A stretch of DNA of 64,000 nucleotides from Halorubrum salipaludis (GCF_002286985.1 NZ_NSKC01000004.1:186001-250000), one strand, 5' to 3'. Positions 28,475 through 36,651 are shown, counted from the stretch's first letter. The notes: a model not told the origin generated them from the letters alone. A program made the numbers and translations.

Positions 28475-28543
28475 CTACTCCGTGTCTCCTGTCTGATCGG
28501 TCGCGTCCCGGTCGGCGGGACGGCTGTGCGTCGGCTCGCTCAT
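28475..28543 (-). CDS. 22-aa mini-ORF in frame with and just upstream of arlI
   Basis: An ATG at 28543 opens 22 codons (MSEPTHSRPADRDAT...) ending in TAG at 28475-28477. After one more codon comes the arlI ATG (28471) in the same frame. The peptide is hydrophilic and resembles the low-complexity N-terminal tails of haloarchaeal ArlI. It could be a coupling leader between arlH (four bases away) and arlI, or an N-terminal extension cut off by a nonsense change. No homology could be checked. Confidence 0.35.
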   Translation of the reverse strand: MSEPTHSRPADRDATDQTGDTE

Positions 28544-28547
28544 GTGT

Positions 28548-29297
28548 TCAGGCGACGCTCCGGCTCTCGATGACGATTCCGGTTCCCGACCGGACGGAGA
28601 ACCCGATCGTGTCGCCGACCTGTTCGCCCATCCCCGCGAAGCGCTTCACGTTGATCTGGCGGCGGATGTCGTTGCCGACCTCGATCATCTCCAGCTCGAG
28701 GAACACGTCGGCGATCGACCGGAACGGACCGATCGCGTCGTCGTCGACGGCCGAGGGGTCGACGGTGAGCACCACCACCTTCCCCTGCGAGATGATCTCG
28801 CGGAAGAAGGAGATGATCTCCAGGGCCGCCTGTCGCTCCTCGTTCTTCCGGACGAGCGCCTCGAAGGTGGGGTCGTTCCGGAAGATGGCGTCGAACGTGT
28901 CGAGGAACACCACGTCGGAGTTCCACATCGCCTCCGCGTTCATCAGGCGCTTGAGCAGCTCCTTGCGCTCCCCGTCGTCGTCGGAGAACGCCCCGCCGGA
29001 GTCGAAGTCGGCGTGGAGGAAGAGCAGTTCCTCCTGTAAGAGGGGCTTCACCATGTCGTACTCCAGCGAGTGCATCTGGTCGATGAACCCGCGGACGGTG
29101 AGCTCGGTCGACATCATCGTCACCGACGCGCCCTCCTCGACGAGCCCGTAGGCGAACCGCTGGGAGATGGCGCTTTTCCCGGCGCCGTAGTCGCCCTCCA
29201 TGAGGACGATGCTACCGCGGGGGATCCCGCCGCCGAGCTCCTTGTTCAGCCGGTCGCGCTCGCCGAGGCCGAGGGAGAGGAGGTTGTCGCGGGGCAT
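28548..29297 (-). CDS. arlH: Archaellum KaiC-like ATP-binding protein ArlH (FlaH)
   Basis: A 249-aa RecA/KaiC-fold protein that docks on ArlI and forms the cytoplasmic motor ring. Walker A is GDYGAGKSAISQ (about residues 35-46) and the Walker B-like strand is NSDVVFLDTFDAIF. As in other FlaH proteins, the region around REIISQGKVVVLTVDPSAVDD would carry the switch loop. ArlH typically binds but hardly hydrolyses ATP. The gene sits one base downstream of arlG and four bases upstream of the mini-ORF before arlI. The start at 29297 (MPRDNLLSLGLGERDRLN) fits the family. Confidence 0.95.
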   Translation of the reverse strand: MPRDNLLSLGLGERDRLNKELGGGIPRGSIVLMEGDYGAGKSAISQRFAYGLVEEGASVTMMSTELTVRGFIDQMHSLEYDMVKPLLQEELLFLHADFDSGGAFSDDDGERKELLKRLMNAEAMWNSDVVFLDTFDAIFRNDPTFEALVRKNEERQAALEIISFFREIISQGKVVVLTVDPSAVDDDAIGPFRSIADVFLELEMIEVGNDIRRQINVKRFAGMGEQVGDTIGFSVRSGTGIVIESRSVA

Positions 29298-29298
29298 C

Positions 29299-29796
29299 TC
29301 AGTTACCCCCCTCCACGCGGAACTGGAACAGCTCCTCGTCGCCGCTGGCGGTGACGAACACGCGGTGGTCGCCGTCGTCGAGCCCGTCGTTCGTGTCGCC
29401 GAGCGCGTTCGTGTCGATCGTGAGCCGCAACACGTCGCCGCGGCTCCACGCGGTCGCGCCGTCGGCGGAGACGAGCTCGCCGTCGATCGCGTCCGGCCGG
29501 ACGTACTGGCCGTCGAAGACGACGTCGAGGCCCGAGCCGTCGGGCGCGAGCCGATAGGTGCCGGTGTTCTTTATCAAGAGGGTCACGTTCTGGTCGCCGC
29601 TCGCGTTGTACACCCCCGCGTTCGCGTCGGAGATGATCGTCACGTCGGTCCGGAGCTGCTCGGTCGCGTCGAGCCCGGCGTCGTCGACGGCGGAGCTCAC
29701 GCGGTCGACCCCCGTGGTGATCGTGCCGACCACGCCGGCGGCGATCACGAGGCTCGCGATGAACAGGATGAGGTGCGAGACGGGGACGCTGGCCAT
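29299..29796 (-). CDS. arlG: Archaellum stator protein ArlG (FlaG)
   Basis: A 165-aa protein with one N-terminal transmembrane helix (SHLILFIASLVIAAGVVGTI) and an extracytoplasmic beta-sandwich domain containing VTLLIKNTGTYRLAPDGSGLDVVFDG, as in FlaG. With ArlF it anchors the archaellum motor to the S-layer. The N-terminus resembles a class III (archaellin-like) hydrophobic stretch without an obvious peptidase site. It is encoded immediately downstream of arlF (adjacent at 29796/29797) and one base before arlH. Confidence 0.92.
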   Translation of the reverse strand: MASVPVSHLILFIASLVIAAGVVGTITTGVDRVSSAVDDAGLDATEQLRTDVTIISDANAGVYNASGDQNVTLLIKNTGTYRLAPDGSGLDVVFDGQYVRPDAIDGELVSADGATAWSRGDVLRLTIDTNALGDTNDGLDDGDHRVFVTASGDEELFQFRVEGGN

Positions 29797-30255
29797 CTAC
29801 GCGCTCACCTCCGCGGCGTCGCGGACGCCGGACTCGACGACGAGGACGACGCGGGTCTCGCCCGTGACCTCGGTCGAGAGGTCGGTCTCGTCGACCTCGA
29901 TGGTGAGCGTCTCGCCGCCGAGCCACAGCTCGGTGTCGCCGTCGCCGTCGACGGTCGTGGTCGCGTTCGGCCCGCCCACGTCGACGTATTCGTTGTCGAC
30001 GACCAGCGTCGCGTCGCCGGCGACGAGCCCGAGGGAGCCGTCGTTGGTGGCGTTGACGGTGAGGGTCGTCCCGTCGAACGTCGCGTTCGTCACGGCGAAC
30101 TCGGTGTTCTGTCGCTCGAGCGCGCGCTCGTTCATCCCGTGTTGCGCGTCGCCGACGCGGTCGAAGCCGTTGGCCGCGACGGGGTAGAACGTCGTGAACG
30201 CGAAGAACAGCCCCGCGACGATGATGGCCGTCGACGCGGAGACGCTAACGCCCAT
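29797..30255 (-). CDS. arlF: Archaellum stator protein ArlF (FlaF)
   Basis: A 152-aa protein with a single N-terminal helix (SASTAIIVAGLFFAFTTFYPVA) followed by a soluble beta-rich domain (FAVTNATFDGTTLTVNATNDGS, then EVDETDLSTEVTGETRVVLVV), the FlaF layout. FlaF domains bind S-layer glycoprotein outside the membrane and hold the motor in place. Its start at 30255 overlaps the end of arlCE by 11 bases, and its stop abuts arlG, so the three are one translation-coupled unit. Confidence 0.92.
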   Translation of the reverse strand: MGVSVSASTAIIVAGLFFAFTTFYPVAANGFDRVGDAQHGMNERALERQNTEFAVTNATFDGTTLTVNATNDGSLGLVAGDATLVVDNEYVDVGGPNATTTVDGDGDTELWLGGETLTIEVDETDLSTEVTGETRVVLVVESGVRDAAEVSA

Positions 30256-32074
30256 CGCCCCACCCTCCGTCGGCCGGGTCGGCGCGGTCGGAACGCGGGT
30301 TCGGGTCGTTCATCGGCCGCGGGGAGCCGCCGTTGCGCTCGCGGCCCTCGGAGCCCCGGCGGTCTTCGCGGCCGCCCCGGCGCTCCGCCTGCCCGTCGCG
30401 CTCCGCGCCGCCGTCGTGTCCGTTCTCGCTCGCGCGCCGCTCGCGGTGGCCGTTGCGGCGGTCGTCGGAGCGGTCGGGCGCGCGGCGGTCGCGGCCGCCC
30501 TCGCGTCGCCCGTAGCCGCCGCGACCGCCGGACCCGGCCCGCGGCGGACCGCCGCCGACCAGCGATCCGCCGGCCAGGTCGTCCCAGCGGTCGAGCAGCA
30601 GGAGGTGGCCGCTCGTCCCGTTGAGCTGGGTCACGTACCGGAGGCTGCGGGTGTGGTGCTCGCGGACCAGCCGGTCGGTCCCCGGCCGGTCGACGAGGTT
30701 GCGGTCGATCGTACCGAACCCGGAGAGGAAGTCGCGGAGCCGCGCGGCCGCCTCGGGACCGACCCACTCGATGCGCTCGTAGTAGTTGATCGCCCGCACC
30801 GCGTCGGTGACGTCGCTCTCGGAGACGAGGAACTCCAGCCACTCCATCACGAGGAGGTCACCCACGTAGTCGCCGGGCAGCTCCGTGAGGTACGGCTTGC
30901 CGCGGGTCCCCGAGAGGTCGTCCTGCTGGACGTACTCGAAGCCGCCGCCGTTCGCCTCGGCGGGGTCGCCGCCGGGCTGCTGGCCGCGCGAGCGGTCGGG
31001 TTCCGGTTCGGGTTCCGGCTCCGGCTCGGGCTCCGGCTCCGGCGCGTGGCCGTTCGTCGCCGGCCCGTCGTCGACGGGCTCGTCGTCGAACGAGTCCATC
31101 CCGTCGTCGAAGTCGACGCCGTCGTCGGCGCCGTCGTCGAACGGGTCCGGCTCGTCGCCGAGCTCCTCCTCGAAGGAGTCACCTCCGTCGTCGAACGGGT
31201 CCTCCTCCGCGCCCGCGTCCGTTTCGGCGCCGTCCTCGTCGGCCCAGTCGGCCTCCCCGGCGTCGTACTCCTCTTTCAGCTCGCTGAAACTCTTTCCATC
31301 GTCGTTCATGTCGTCTCCGTCGTCCGCCGCCGCGGTCTCGGACGCGGCGTCGGCGGGGTCGCCGTCGTCCGTGTGCTCGTCGCCCGGTTCCTCGTCCAGC
31401 TCGGCGAGCTCGTCGTCGTCATCGTCCTCGAAGTCGTCGTCGAGCAGGTCGTCGTCGAAGAACCCGTCGGCGTCCGCGTTCGCGACGTCTTCGTCGAGGT
31501 CGTCGTCGCCCGCGTCCTCCCCCTCGTCGTCGTCGAAGAGGCCGAACGAGCCCTCGCCGCCGCCGTCGACCCCGTCGAAGCCGCTGGAGTCGTCGACGAA
31601 CGGGTTGATGCCGCGGGTGACCATCTCGTAGATGTCGAGGAGGTTCCGCACGTCCTCCTCGATGTCGTCGACGGCGGCCGAGATCTCCTCGTTCTCCGAT
31701 CGGACGGTCGAGACGGTCGAAGAGAGCGAGGCGACCTCGTTCTCCAGGTCGTCGAGCCGCTTTTCGAGTTCGTCGGTGTTCGCTCCGCCGCCGCCACCGC
31801 CGCCGTCGTCGAACTCGTCGTCCCACTCGTCCATCCCGTCGAAGTCGTCGAAGTCGTCGCCGCCGCCCATCCCGCCGCCCATTCCGCCACCGCCGCCGCC
31901 GCCCATCCCTCCGCCGCCGAAGGGGTCGTCGTCGCCGCCCATGCCCCCGGAATCGTCGTCGTCGGAGCCGTCATCGTCGAGGAATCTGTCGAGGACGCTC
32001 GCACCGACGAGCCCCAGCGTGGCGACTATCCATGCGGCCGTTGGAGCTCCCCACACCGGTAGTTCGAGGCCCAT
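30245..32074 (-). CDS. arlCE: Fused archaellum switch-complex protein ArlC/E with N-terminal hydrophobic helix
   Basis: This protein of about 609 aa links the chemotaxis output to the archaellum motor. A central helical region (ELEKRLDDLENEVASL... to NLLDIYEMVTRGINPF) is the ArlC part. The C-terminal domain (YLTELPGDYVGDLLVMEWLE ... INYYERIEWVGPEAAARLRDFL) is the FlaD/E fold. Between them lies a very long Asp/Glu-rich disordered linker with an (EP)n run. Unusually, the N-terminus carries a hydrophobic helix (AAWIVATLGLVGASVL) and then a Gly/Met/Asp low-complexity stretch. The ATG at 32074 is chosen because GGGGGTGG lies just upstream as a ribosome site; a GTG at 32098 is in frame. The C-terminal tail is Arg/Gly-rich, another unusual feature. 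Confidence 0.85.
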   Translation of the reverse strand: MGLELPVWGAPTAAWIVATLGLVGASVLDRFLDDDGSDDDDSGGMGGDDDPFGGGGMGGGGGGGMGGGMGGGDDFDDFDGMDEWDDEFDDGGGGGGGANTDELEKRLDDLENEVASLSSTVSTVRSENEEISAAVDDIEEDVRNLLDIYEMVTRGINPFVDDSSGFDGVDGGGEGSFGLFDDDEGEDAGDDDLDEDVANADADGFFDDDLLDDDFEDDDDDELAELDEEPGDEHTDDGDPADAASETAAADDGDDMNDDGKSFSELKEEYDAGEADWADEDGAETDAGAEEDPFDDGGDSFEEELGDEPDPFDDGADDGVDFDDGMDSFDDEPVDDGPATNGHAPEPEPEPEPEPEPEPDRSRGQQPGGDPAEANGGGFEYVQQDDLSGTRGKPYLTELPGDYVGDLLVMEWLEFLVSESDVTDAVRAINYYERIEWVGPEAAARLRDFLSGFGTIDRNLVDRPGTDRLVREHHTRSLRYVTQLNGTSGHLLLLDRWDDLAGGSLVGGGPPRAGSGGRGGYGRREGGRDRRAPDRSDDRRNGHRERRASENGHDGGAERDGQAERRGGREDRRGSEGRERNGGSPRPMNDPNPRSDRADPADGGWGDGR

Positions 32075-32081
32075 TACCGTG

Positions 32082-32125
32082 TACCACCCCCAGAACACAC
32101 TTCAATTCACCCCTCAAAATATCAG
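32082..32125 (-). promoter_or_regulatory. Promoter and ribosome-binding site of the arl operon
   Basis: Read on the minus strand, GATATTTTGAGG (32114-32125) is an AT-rich TATA-like box in the gap between cheD and arlCE. GGGGGTGG, a match to the anti-Shine-Dalgarno of archaeal 16S rRNA, lies about eight bases before the ATG at 32074. Together they suggest a leadered transcript starting near 32095, separate from the cheYCD unit. Confidence 0.5.
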
Positions 32126-32189
32126 CCGTGAGAAGGCATCCGGTCGCCGGAGATCCGGCGACGGTGCGGCCGCTTTCGAGCGAGACGGG

Positions 32190-32708
32190 TCAGAGGGTCC
32201 GCTCGAACCCGTCAGCGGCGCGGACGACCAGTCGGCCGTCCGCCCTGAACCGGACGGTCCGCCCGACGCCGTCGCCGACGGCGCGCTCGACCACCGGGAT
32301 CCCGGCCGCGTCGAGGCACTGCTCGGCGCGCGCGACGTTTCGGGGCCCGACCGCGTCCGTGAGATCGAGCATCTCCGCGCCGCCGGCGACGCGCGCTTCG
32401 AGCCGGCCGGCGGACGCGCCGGCGTCCTCCAGCTCGGCGATCAGCGTCTCGATCCCGGTGTCGACGTACTTCCCCGGTCGCTCGATGCCGGTGTCGCTCC
32501 CGGTTCCGTTCGGCAACATCGCGTGTAACAGCCCGCGGACGCCGGCCGACCGATCGACGAGCGCCACGGCGACGCACGAGCCGAGACCGCTCGTCGTCAG
32601 GGTCTCACCGCCGGTCGCGACCGACAGGTCGCTGACCCCGACCTTGATCCGGCCGGCGTCGGGGGCGGGAGAGTGCGTTCGCTCGCGAGACGACGGCGGG
32701 TGACTCAC
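32190..32708 (-). CDS. cheD: Chemoreceptor glutamine deamidase CheD
   Basis: A 172-aa CheD protein that deamidates receptor glutamines and interacts with CheC. The catalytic Cys45 lies in TTSGLGSCVAVALVD and His62 in GVRGLLHAMLPNG, both intact. The ~20-residue N-terminal leader is extra. The start is GTG at 32708, which overlaps the cheC stop by four bases (GTGA, 32705-32708), so cheC and cheD are coupled. No CheB, CheR or MCP gene is in the window. Confidence 0.92.
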   Translation of the reverse strand: MSHPPSSRERTHSPAPDAGRIKVGVSDLSVATGGETLTTSGLGSCVAVALVDRSAGVRGLLHAMLPNGTGSDTGIERPGKYVDTGIETLIAELEDAGASAGRLEARVAGGAEMLDLTDAVGPRNVARAEQCLDAAGIPVVERAVGDGVGRTVRFRADGRLVVRAADGFERTL

Positions 32709-33904
32709 GGCTCCGAGAGCCGTTCGAGCGCCCGCGCCAGTTCGCGCTCGTCCGGGAGCGCGTACACGTCACACCGCGTCTGGATCCCCTCGGTCTGGAT
32801 CGCGGCGTCGATCACGAACCCGTAGTCCTGCCGCCGGCTCAGCTTCGCGACCAGCGGGCTGATCGTGGCCGAGCCGATGTCGTGGACGAACTCCGGGGGC
32901 GAGTGGGTGATCGAGGTGCCGAGCACGTTCGCCCAGCCGTCGATGAATCCGCTCGTCATCACGTTGCCGAGCTCGCAGAGCGCGTTCTCGGCCATCCCGC
33001 CGAGCGGCTCGTCCGGCTCGCTGGGGAGCATCGAGGCCGCGATCTTCGCCGCGGACTCCTCCTCGAAGAGGATCGCGAGGTAGCCGCTCGGCTCCCCCTG
33101 CAGCTCGAAGACGGTCCCGGCGTGCGGCTCGACGCCCACCTCTGCGGGCACGTCGGCGAGCGGGACGAACCGCAGCCGGCTCACGTCGACGCTCGTGTCG
33201 AGCCCCGTCATCATCGCGATGTTGTCGGCGGCGTTCGCGGAGCCCCGCTTCGCCAGCGACGCGAACGTCGACAGCGACTCGTAGGGGACCGCGGTGCTGT
33301 CGGCGCCGTCGTTGCCCGCCTCGCCGTCCGCGCCCGGCGCGGCGGCCGGTGCGGTCTTGCCGACGACGAGGTCGCGGAACTGCCCGGAGTCGGGGAGCAT
33401 GTAGATCGAGAAGTCCAAGTCCGTCGTCGTCGCGTCGAGCCGGCTCTCGAAGAGGAACACGCCGTCACCGGCGAGCGCCCCGTCGGGGAGGACGGCGGCG
33501 CCGTCGGCCTCGAAGTACCGGGGCGGCGTCATGTCGATCGCCTTCCCGAGGTAGTTCGCCCAACCGTCGAGGAAGCCGCCGAGCGCGATGTTGCCGACCT
33601 CCGTCACCGCGCTGCGGCCCATCGACGACCCGCCGGGGAGAAGCGAGAGCAGGGCGTCGACGTTGTCCGCGTCGAACGCGAGGACCGCCTCGCCCTCCAG
33701 CCCGCCGCGGAGCCCGACGCTCACGCCGATCGACTCCCGGCCGGCGAACGCCTCGGCGAGGTCCTCGCCGCTGGCGACGCTGGCGCCCGTGACCTCCACG
33801 GAGAGGTCGGTGCCCGTCAGGTCGGTGAGCGCGCCGGCGGCCTGTCCGGCCCCCCGCTCAGCCAACCGGTTGCAGGCGCCGAGCGCCCGGACGTCGACGC
33901 GCAT
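32705..33904 (-). CDS. cheC: CheC-type CheY-P phosphatase with two CheC domains
   Basis: This 399-aa protein is a tandem CheC. The first phosphatase motif has Glu102 and Asn105 in SAVTEVGNIALGGFLDGWAN. The second (about residues 305-330) has the same Glu and Asn in ALCELGNVMTSGFIDGWAN. Both are followed by the family Pro-Pro (DMTPP, HSPP). A single CheC is usually about 200 aa, so this is a duplicated protein with both sites retained. It should dephosphorylate CheY-P and bind CheD. The ATG at 33904 overlaps the cheY stop by one base (TAATG). A Gly/Ala/Asp-rich linker separates the halves. Confidence 0.92.
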   Translation of the reverse strand: MRVDVRALGACNRLAERGAGQAAGALTDLTGTDLSVEVTGASVASGEDLAEAFAGRESIGVSVGLRGGLEGEAVLAFDADNVDALLSLLPGGSSMGRSAVTEVGNIALGGFLDGWANYLGKAIDMTPPRYFEADGAAVLPDGALAGDGVFLFESRLDATTTDLDFSIYMLPDSGQFRDLVVGKTAPAAAPGADGEAGNDGADSTAVPYESLSTFASLAKRGSANAADNIAMMTGLDTSVDVSRLRFVPLADVPAEVGVEPHAGTVFELQGEPSGYLAILFEEESAAKIAASMLPSEPDEPLGGMAENALCELGNVMTSGFIDGWANVLGTSITHSPPEFVHDIGSATISPLVAKLSRRQDYGFVIDAAIQTEGIQTRCDVYALPDERELARALERLSEP

Positions 33905-34260
33905 TATACCGCCGATCCGATGGCGTCGAGCACGTTCGGCTTCTGGAACGGCTTCGTGATGTACCCCTCGGCGCCGGCCTTGATGGCCGCCTTCATCTTC
34001 TCCTCCTGCCCGACGCTGGTGCACATGATCACCGTCGCCTCCGGGTTCTCCTCGAGGATCTCCGTCGTCGCCTCGATGCCGTCTCGGATCGGCATCACGA
34101 TGTCCATCATCACGAGGTCCGGCCCGTGTTCTTCGTACATGTTGACCGCCTCCACGCCGTTTTCGGCCTCGCCGACGATCTCGAACTCCCCTTCGAGGAT
34201 CTCCCGGAGGAGGTTCCGCATAAACTCCGAATCGTCCGCGATAAGCACGCGCGTTGCCAT
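33904..34260 (-). CDS. cheY: Chemotaxis response regulator CheY
   Basis: A 118-aa single receiver domain. Acid pocket Asp9-Asp10, phosphoacceptor Asp53 (LVMMDIVMP), Thr81/Ser82 (IMCTSVG) and Lys103 (YITKPF) are all present. Phosphorylated CheY signals to the archaellum switch, in archaea through ArlCE and CheF. It heads the cheY-cheC-cheD set. Upstream, CGTTAAGTGA (about 34289-34295 on minus) is a plausible TATA box about 30 nt before the ATG, with a perfect 20-bp palindrome immediately farther upstream. Confidence 0.95.
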   Translation of the reverse strand: MATRVLIADDSEFMRNLLREILEGEFEIVGEAENGVEAVNMYEEHGPDLVMMDIVMPIRDGIEATTEILEENPEATVIMCTSVGQEEKMKAAIKAGAEGYITKPFQKPNVLDAIGSAV

Positions 34261-34305
34261 GGTTATCTGGAAGGCGGGACAGCGGTCACTTAACGACTCC
34301 CCCGC

Positions 34306-34325
34306 GGTTCTCAGCGCTGAGAACC
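34306..34325. promoter_or_regulatory. Perfect 20-bp palindrome upstream of cheY
   Basis: GGTTCTCAGC/GCTGAGAACC has no spacer. It lies 46-65 bp upstream of the cheY ATG and just beyond its TATA-like box, the position of an archaeal activator or repressor site. It could alternatively act as a hairpin after the surface-protein gene, whose stop is about 60 bp away on the same strand. Confidence 0.55.
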
Positions 34326-34362
34326 GATACGGCGGAACGAGTCACCGAGGACTCGAGCCCGC

Positions 34363-34401
34363 CAGACCCAGTGGCCGAGGGGCTCAGACCCAGTGGCCGA
34401 G
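34363..34401. repeat. 17-bp direct repeat at the 3' end of the surface-protein gene
   Basis: CAGACCCAGTGGCCGAG at 34363-34379 and 34385-34401 (22-bp period). Read on minus, it encodes the terminal L-G-H-W-V-stop; the second copy lies just beyond the real stop. Confidence 0.8.
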
Positions 34402-36651
34402 CAGATACGTCGCGCCCACGAGGACCGTCCCGCCGAACGTCTCCCGCGTCCCGATTCCGAAGGGGAGCAGCGTCGCCGGCTCGCCGTCGGGCGCCTCGTC
34501 GTCGCCCCCCGTCTCGGAAGGCCCGCCTTCCGACCCGCCGTCGTCCGACTCGTCGCCGCTCGCCTCGCCGTCCCCTTCATCGCTTTCCCCGTCTCCGGCC
34601 GCTCCGTCGGCCGCCGCCGACCCCTCCTCCTCGGCGCCGGGCTCGTCGACGCGCGTCACCGACGGGTCCGCCTCCACGGTCAGCGTTCCCTCCACGCGCT
34701 GGCCGTCGATCGCGAGCACGTACGGGTACTCGCCCGGCTCCAGGTCGGCGTCGATTTCGCCGAACGTCTCCTCGTTCGGGGCCCCCGGATCGACCGTGAC
34801 GTGGCGCTCCTCGACGATCTCCCCGTCGGCGACGTCGAGCGACAGCCGCTCCCGGGTCCGGAGCTGCCCGACGTTTCGCACCGTCGCGGAGAGGTTCGAC
34901 AGCGAGTCGCCCCGGGTCACCGTGAGGTTCGTCGTCGTCTCCGCTCCCAGCCGCAGGCGGGCGGGGTTTTCCGCGTCGTCGACGACGACGATCGTCCGGC
35001 TGTCCTGCAGCGACTGTCCCCGATAGAGCCGGTAGGTCGCTCGCGTCCCCGGCGTCACGTTCGTGAGCCCGCTGTCGACCGAGAAGTTCCCATCCGCGAT
35101 CGCCAGCTCCGACTCGGTCCGCGACGGCGAGCCGTCGTCGTCCCTGACGATCGTCGCCGACAGGTCGGTCACGGGGAGGATCGAGGTCGTCCCGGCGATG
35201 GTCCCGTTGTCGGCCTCGACGAGGAGGTCGCCGTCGGCGGTGGCGTGGTCGTACCGGAGATAGCGCTCGCGGACGCTGAACGACGCCTCGGCGCTCACGC
35301 GACCGTCGGCGCTCTCGTGGTACGGGTACTGCTCGGACAGCCGGTCGTCCGCGATCGACTTCGGCTCGAACGCGTCGGGCGCTCCCTCGCCGTCGCGGAA
35401 CCCGTACTGATCGCCCTCGGTTCCCTCCAGCGCGAACTCGACCGCGAACTCGTCGCCCGGCTCGGGGTCGTCGGTGAACGGTCCCCCGTCGCTCGTGTCG
35501 ATCACGAGGTAGAACCGGCCGGGCGCCCGATCGCTGTCGCCGCGTTCGAGCGACTCGGCCTCCGCGAGGTAGAGCGAGACGTCGTCCGGGTCGGCGTTCG
35601 CGAGGTCGAGCTCCGCCGCGCGCTCGTTTCGGCCGGGGTTCGTCTGCCGGACTCGTAGCGAGACCCCCTCCTCCGCTTCGAGGAGGGCGGCGAGAGCGGT
35701 GTGATTGATCTGGGTTCCGGACTCGATCGACTCGCCCGACCGCCGCTCGGCGAAGTGCGACAGGGCGCCCCAGATCCCGGTCGACTCGAAGCCGAGCACG
35801 ACCCGGTCGCCCTTCGTCACCGCCGCGCGGTCCAGCCCGTTGTCCCTGAGCGCGCCGAGCGACTCGGTCCCGCCCTCGCCGTCGGTTGTCACCTCGCTGT
35901 CCGCGGTCGTGAAGGCCTCGACGCTGTCGTTGAACGTCGGCTTCCGTAACACGAGGTCGGACTCCGAGGACACTTCGAATGGGTCCACGGCGCCGGAGTC
36001 GCGGACGACGAACGTCCCGTTCGTGATCGCGAGCCGGTACCGCTGCGGGACGAGCGGGCGGGCGAGCCCGCCGGCGCCGGTCGCCCCGGGCAGCTCCGAG
36101 AGGTTCTTCGCGATCACATCGCCGTCCTCGTTTTCGAACCGGAGGTCGCAGTCGACATCGGGAGCGCCACAGCTCTCGACATTGCTCTGGTTCGTCCCGA
36201 GGAGGCGCGTGTTGATCGTCGTCGATCCCGTGCCGCTCACCCTAACCACGTCGACGAACCCGACCGTCTCCCCGGAGTCGGTGAGGCGGTTGCCACCGAT
36301 CAACAGGTACGCGCTGTCGTCGACGTTACTGTACCTGATCTCGACCGGATCTCCCGCAGTTCCGGTGTACGTCGGTCGGACGAACGAGCCGTCGATCTCC
36401 CTACTCACGACCCCGTCCGATTCGGTCGCGATCGCCGGGGAAACCTCGTCCCCGCCGGCCGACGCCGGGTCACCGATCCCCGTCGCGTCCCCTCCCGCGA
36501 GCGTCGCCGCGGCGGGACCCGTGGCCCCCGCGCCGAGAAACGAGAGGAGCACCGCGAGCGCGACGAACACGACGCGGAGATCCGAGAGTCGAGCGCGGGG
36601 CGTCCCCGCCGTGTCCGTCTCCGCGTCGTCCGGTGAAAGTCTGGAGGTCAT
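34384..36651 (-). CDS. Secreted surface glycoprotein with BGTF-type domain and hydrophobic tail
   Basis: A 755-aa exported protein. The N-terminus has a basic region and a hydrophobic signal (LRVVFVALAVLLSFLGAGA). A BGTF-like strand pattern follows (VRPTYTGTAGDPVEIRYSNV ... STTINTRLLGTNQS), as in haloarchaeal S-layer-type proteins. The middle is beta-rich with many N-x-S/T glycosylation sites. Near the C-terminus a CARDB/Ig-like segment precedes a Glu/Asp/Gly/Ser-rich spacer and the tail PFGIGTRETFGGTVLVGATY then LLGHWV. The tail lacks the PGF-CTERM motif and terminal arginines of archaeosortase substrates. The ATG at 36651 opens a 25-residue hydrophilic region before the signal; a later start is possible. 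It lies upstream of cheY on the same strand but is probably a separate unit. Confidence 0.75.
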   Translation of the reverse strand: MTSRLSPDDAETDTAGTPRARLSDLRVVFVALAVLLSFLGAGATGPAAATLAGGDATGIGDPASAGGDEVSPAIATESDGVVSREIDGSFVRPTYTGTAGDPVEIRYSNVDDSAYLLIGGNRLTDSGETVGFVDVVRVSGTGSTTINTRLLGTNQSNVESCGAPDVDCDLRFENEDGDVIAKNLSELPGATGAGGLARPLVPQRYRLAITNGTFVVRDSGAVDPFEVSSESDLVLRKPTFNDSVEAFTTADSEVTTDGEGGTESLGALRDNGLDRAAVTKGDRVVLGFESTGIWGALSHFAERRSGESIESGTQINHTALAALLEAEEGVSLRVRQTNPGRNERAAELDLANADPDDVSLYLAEAESLERGDSDRAPGRFYLVIDTSDGGPFTDDPEPGDEFAVEFALEGTEGDQYGFRDGEGAPDAFEPKSIADDRLSEQYPYHESADGRVSAEASFSVRERYLRYDHATADGDLLVEADNGTIAGTTSILPVTDLSATIVRDDDGSPSRTESELAIADGNFSVDSGLTNVTPGTRATYRLYRGQSLQDSRTIVVVDDAENPARLRLGAETTTNLTVTRGDSLSNLSATVRNVGQLRTRERLSLDVADGEIVEERHVTVDPGAPNEETFGEIDADLEPGEYPYVLAIDGQRVEGTLTVEADPSVTRVDEPGAEEEGSAAADGAAGDGESDEGDGEASGDESDDGGSEGGPSETGGDDEAPDGEPATLLPFGIGTRETFGGTVLVGATYLLGHWV

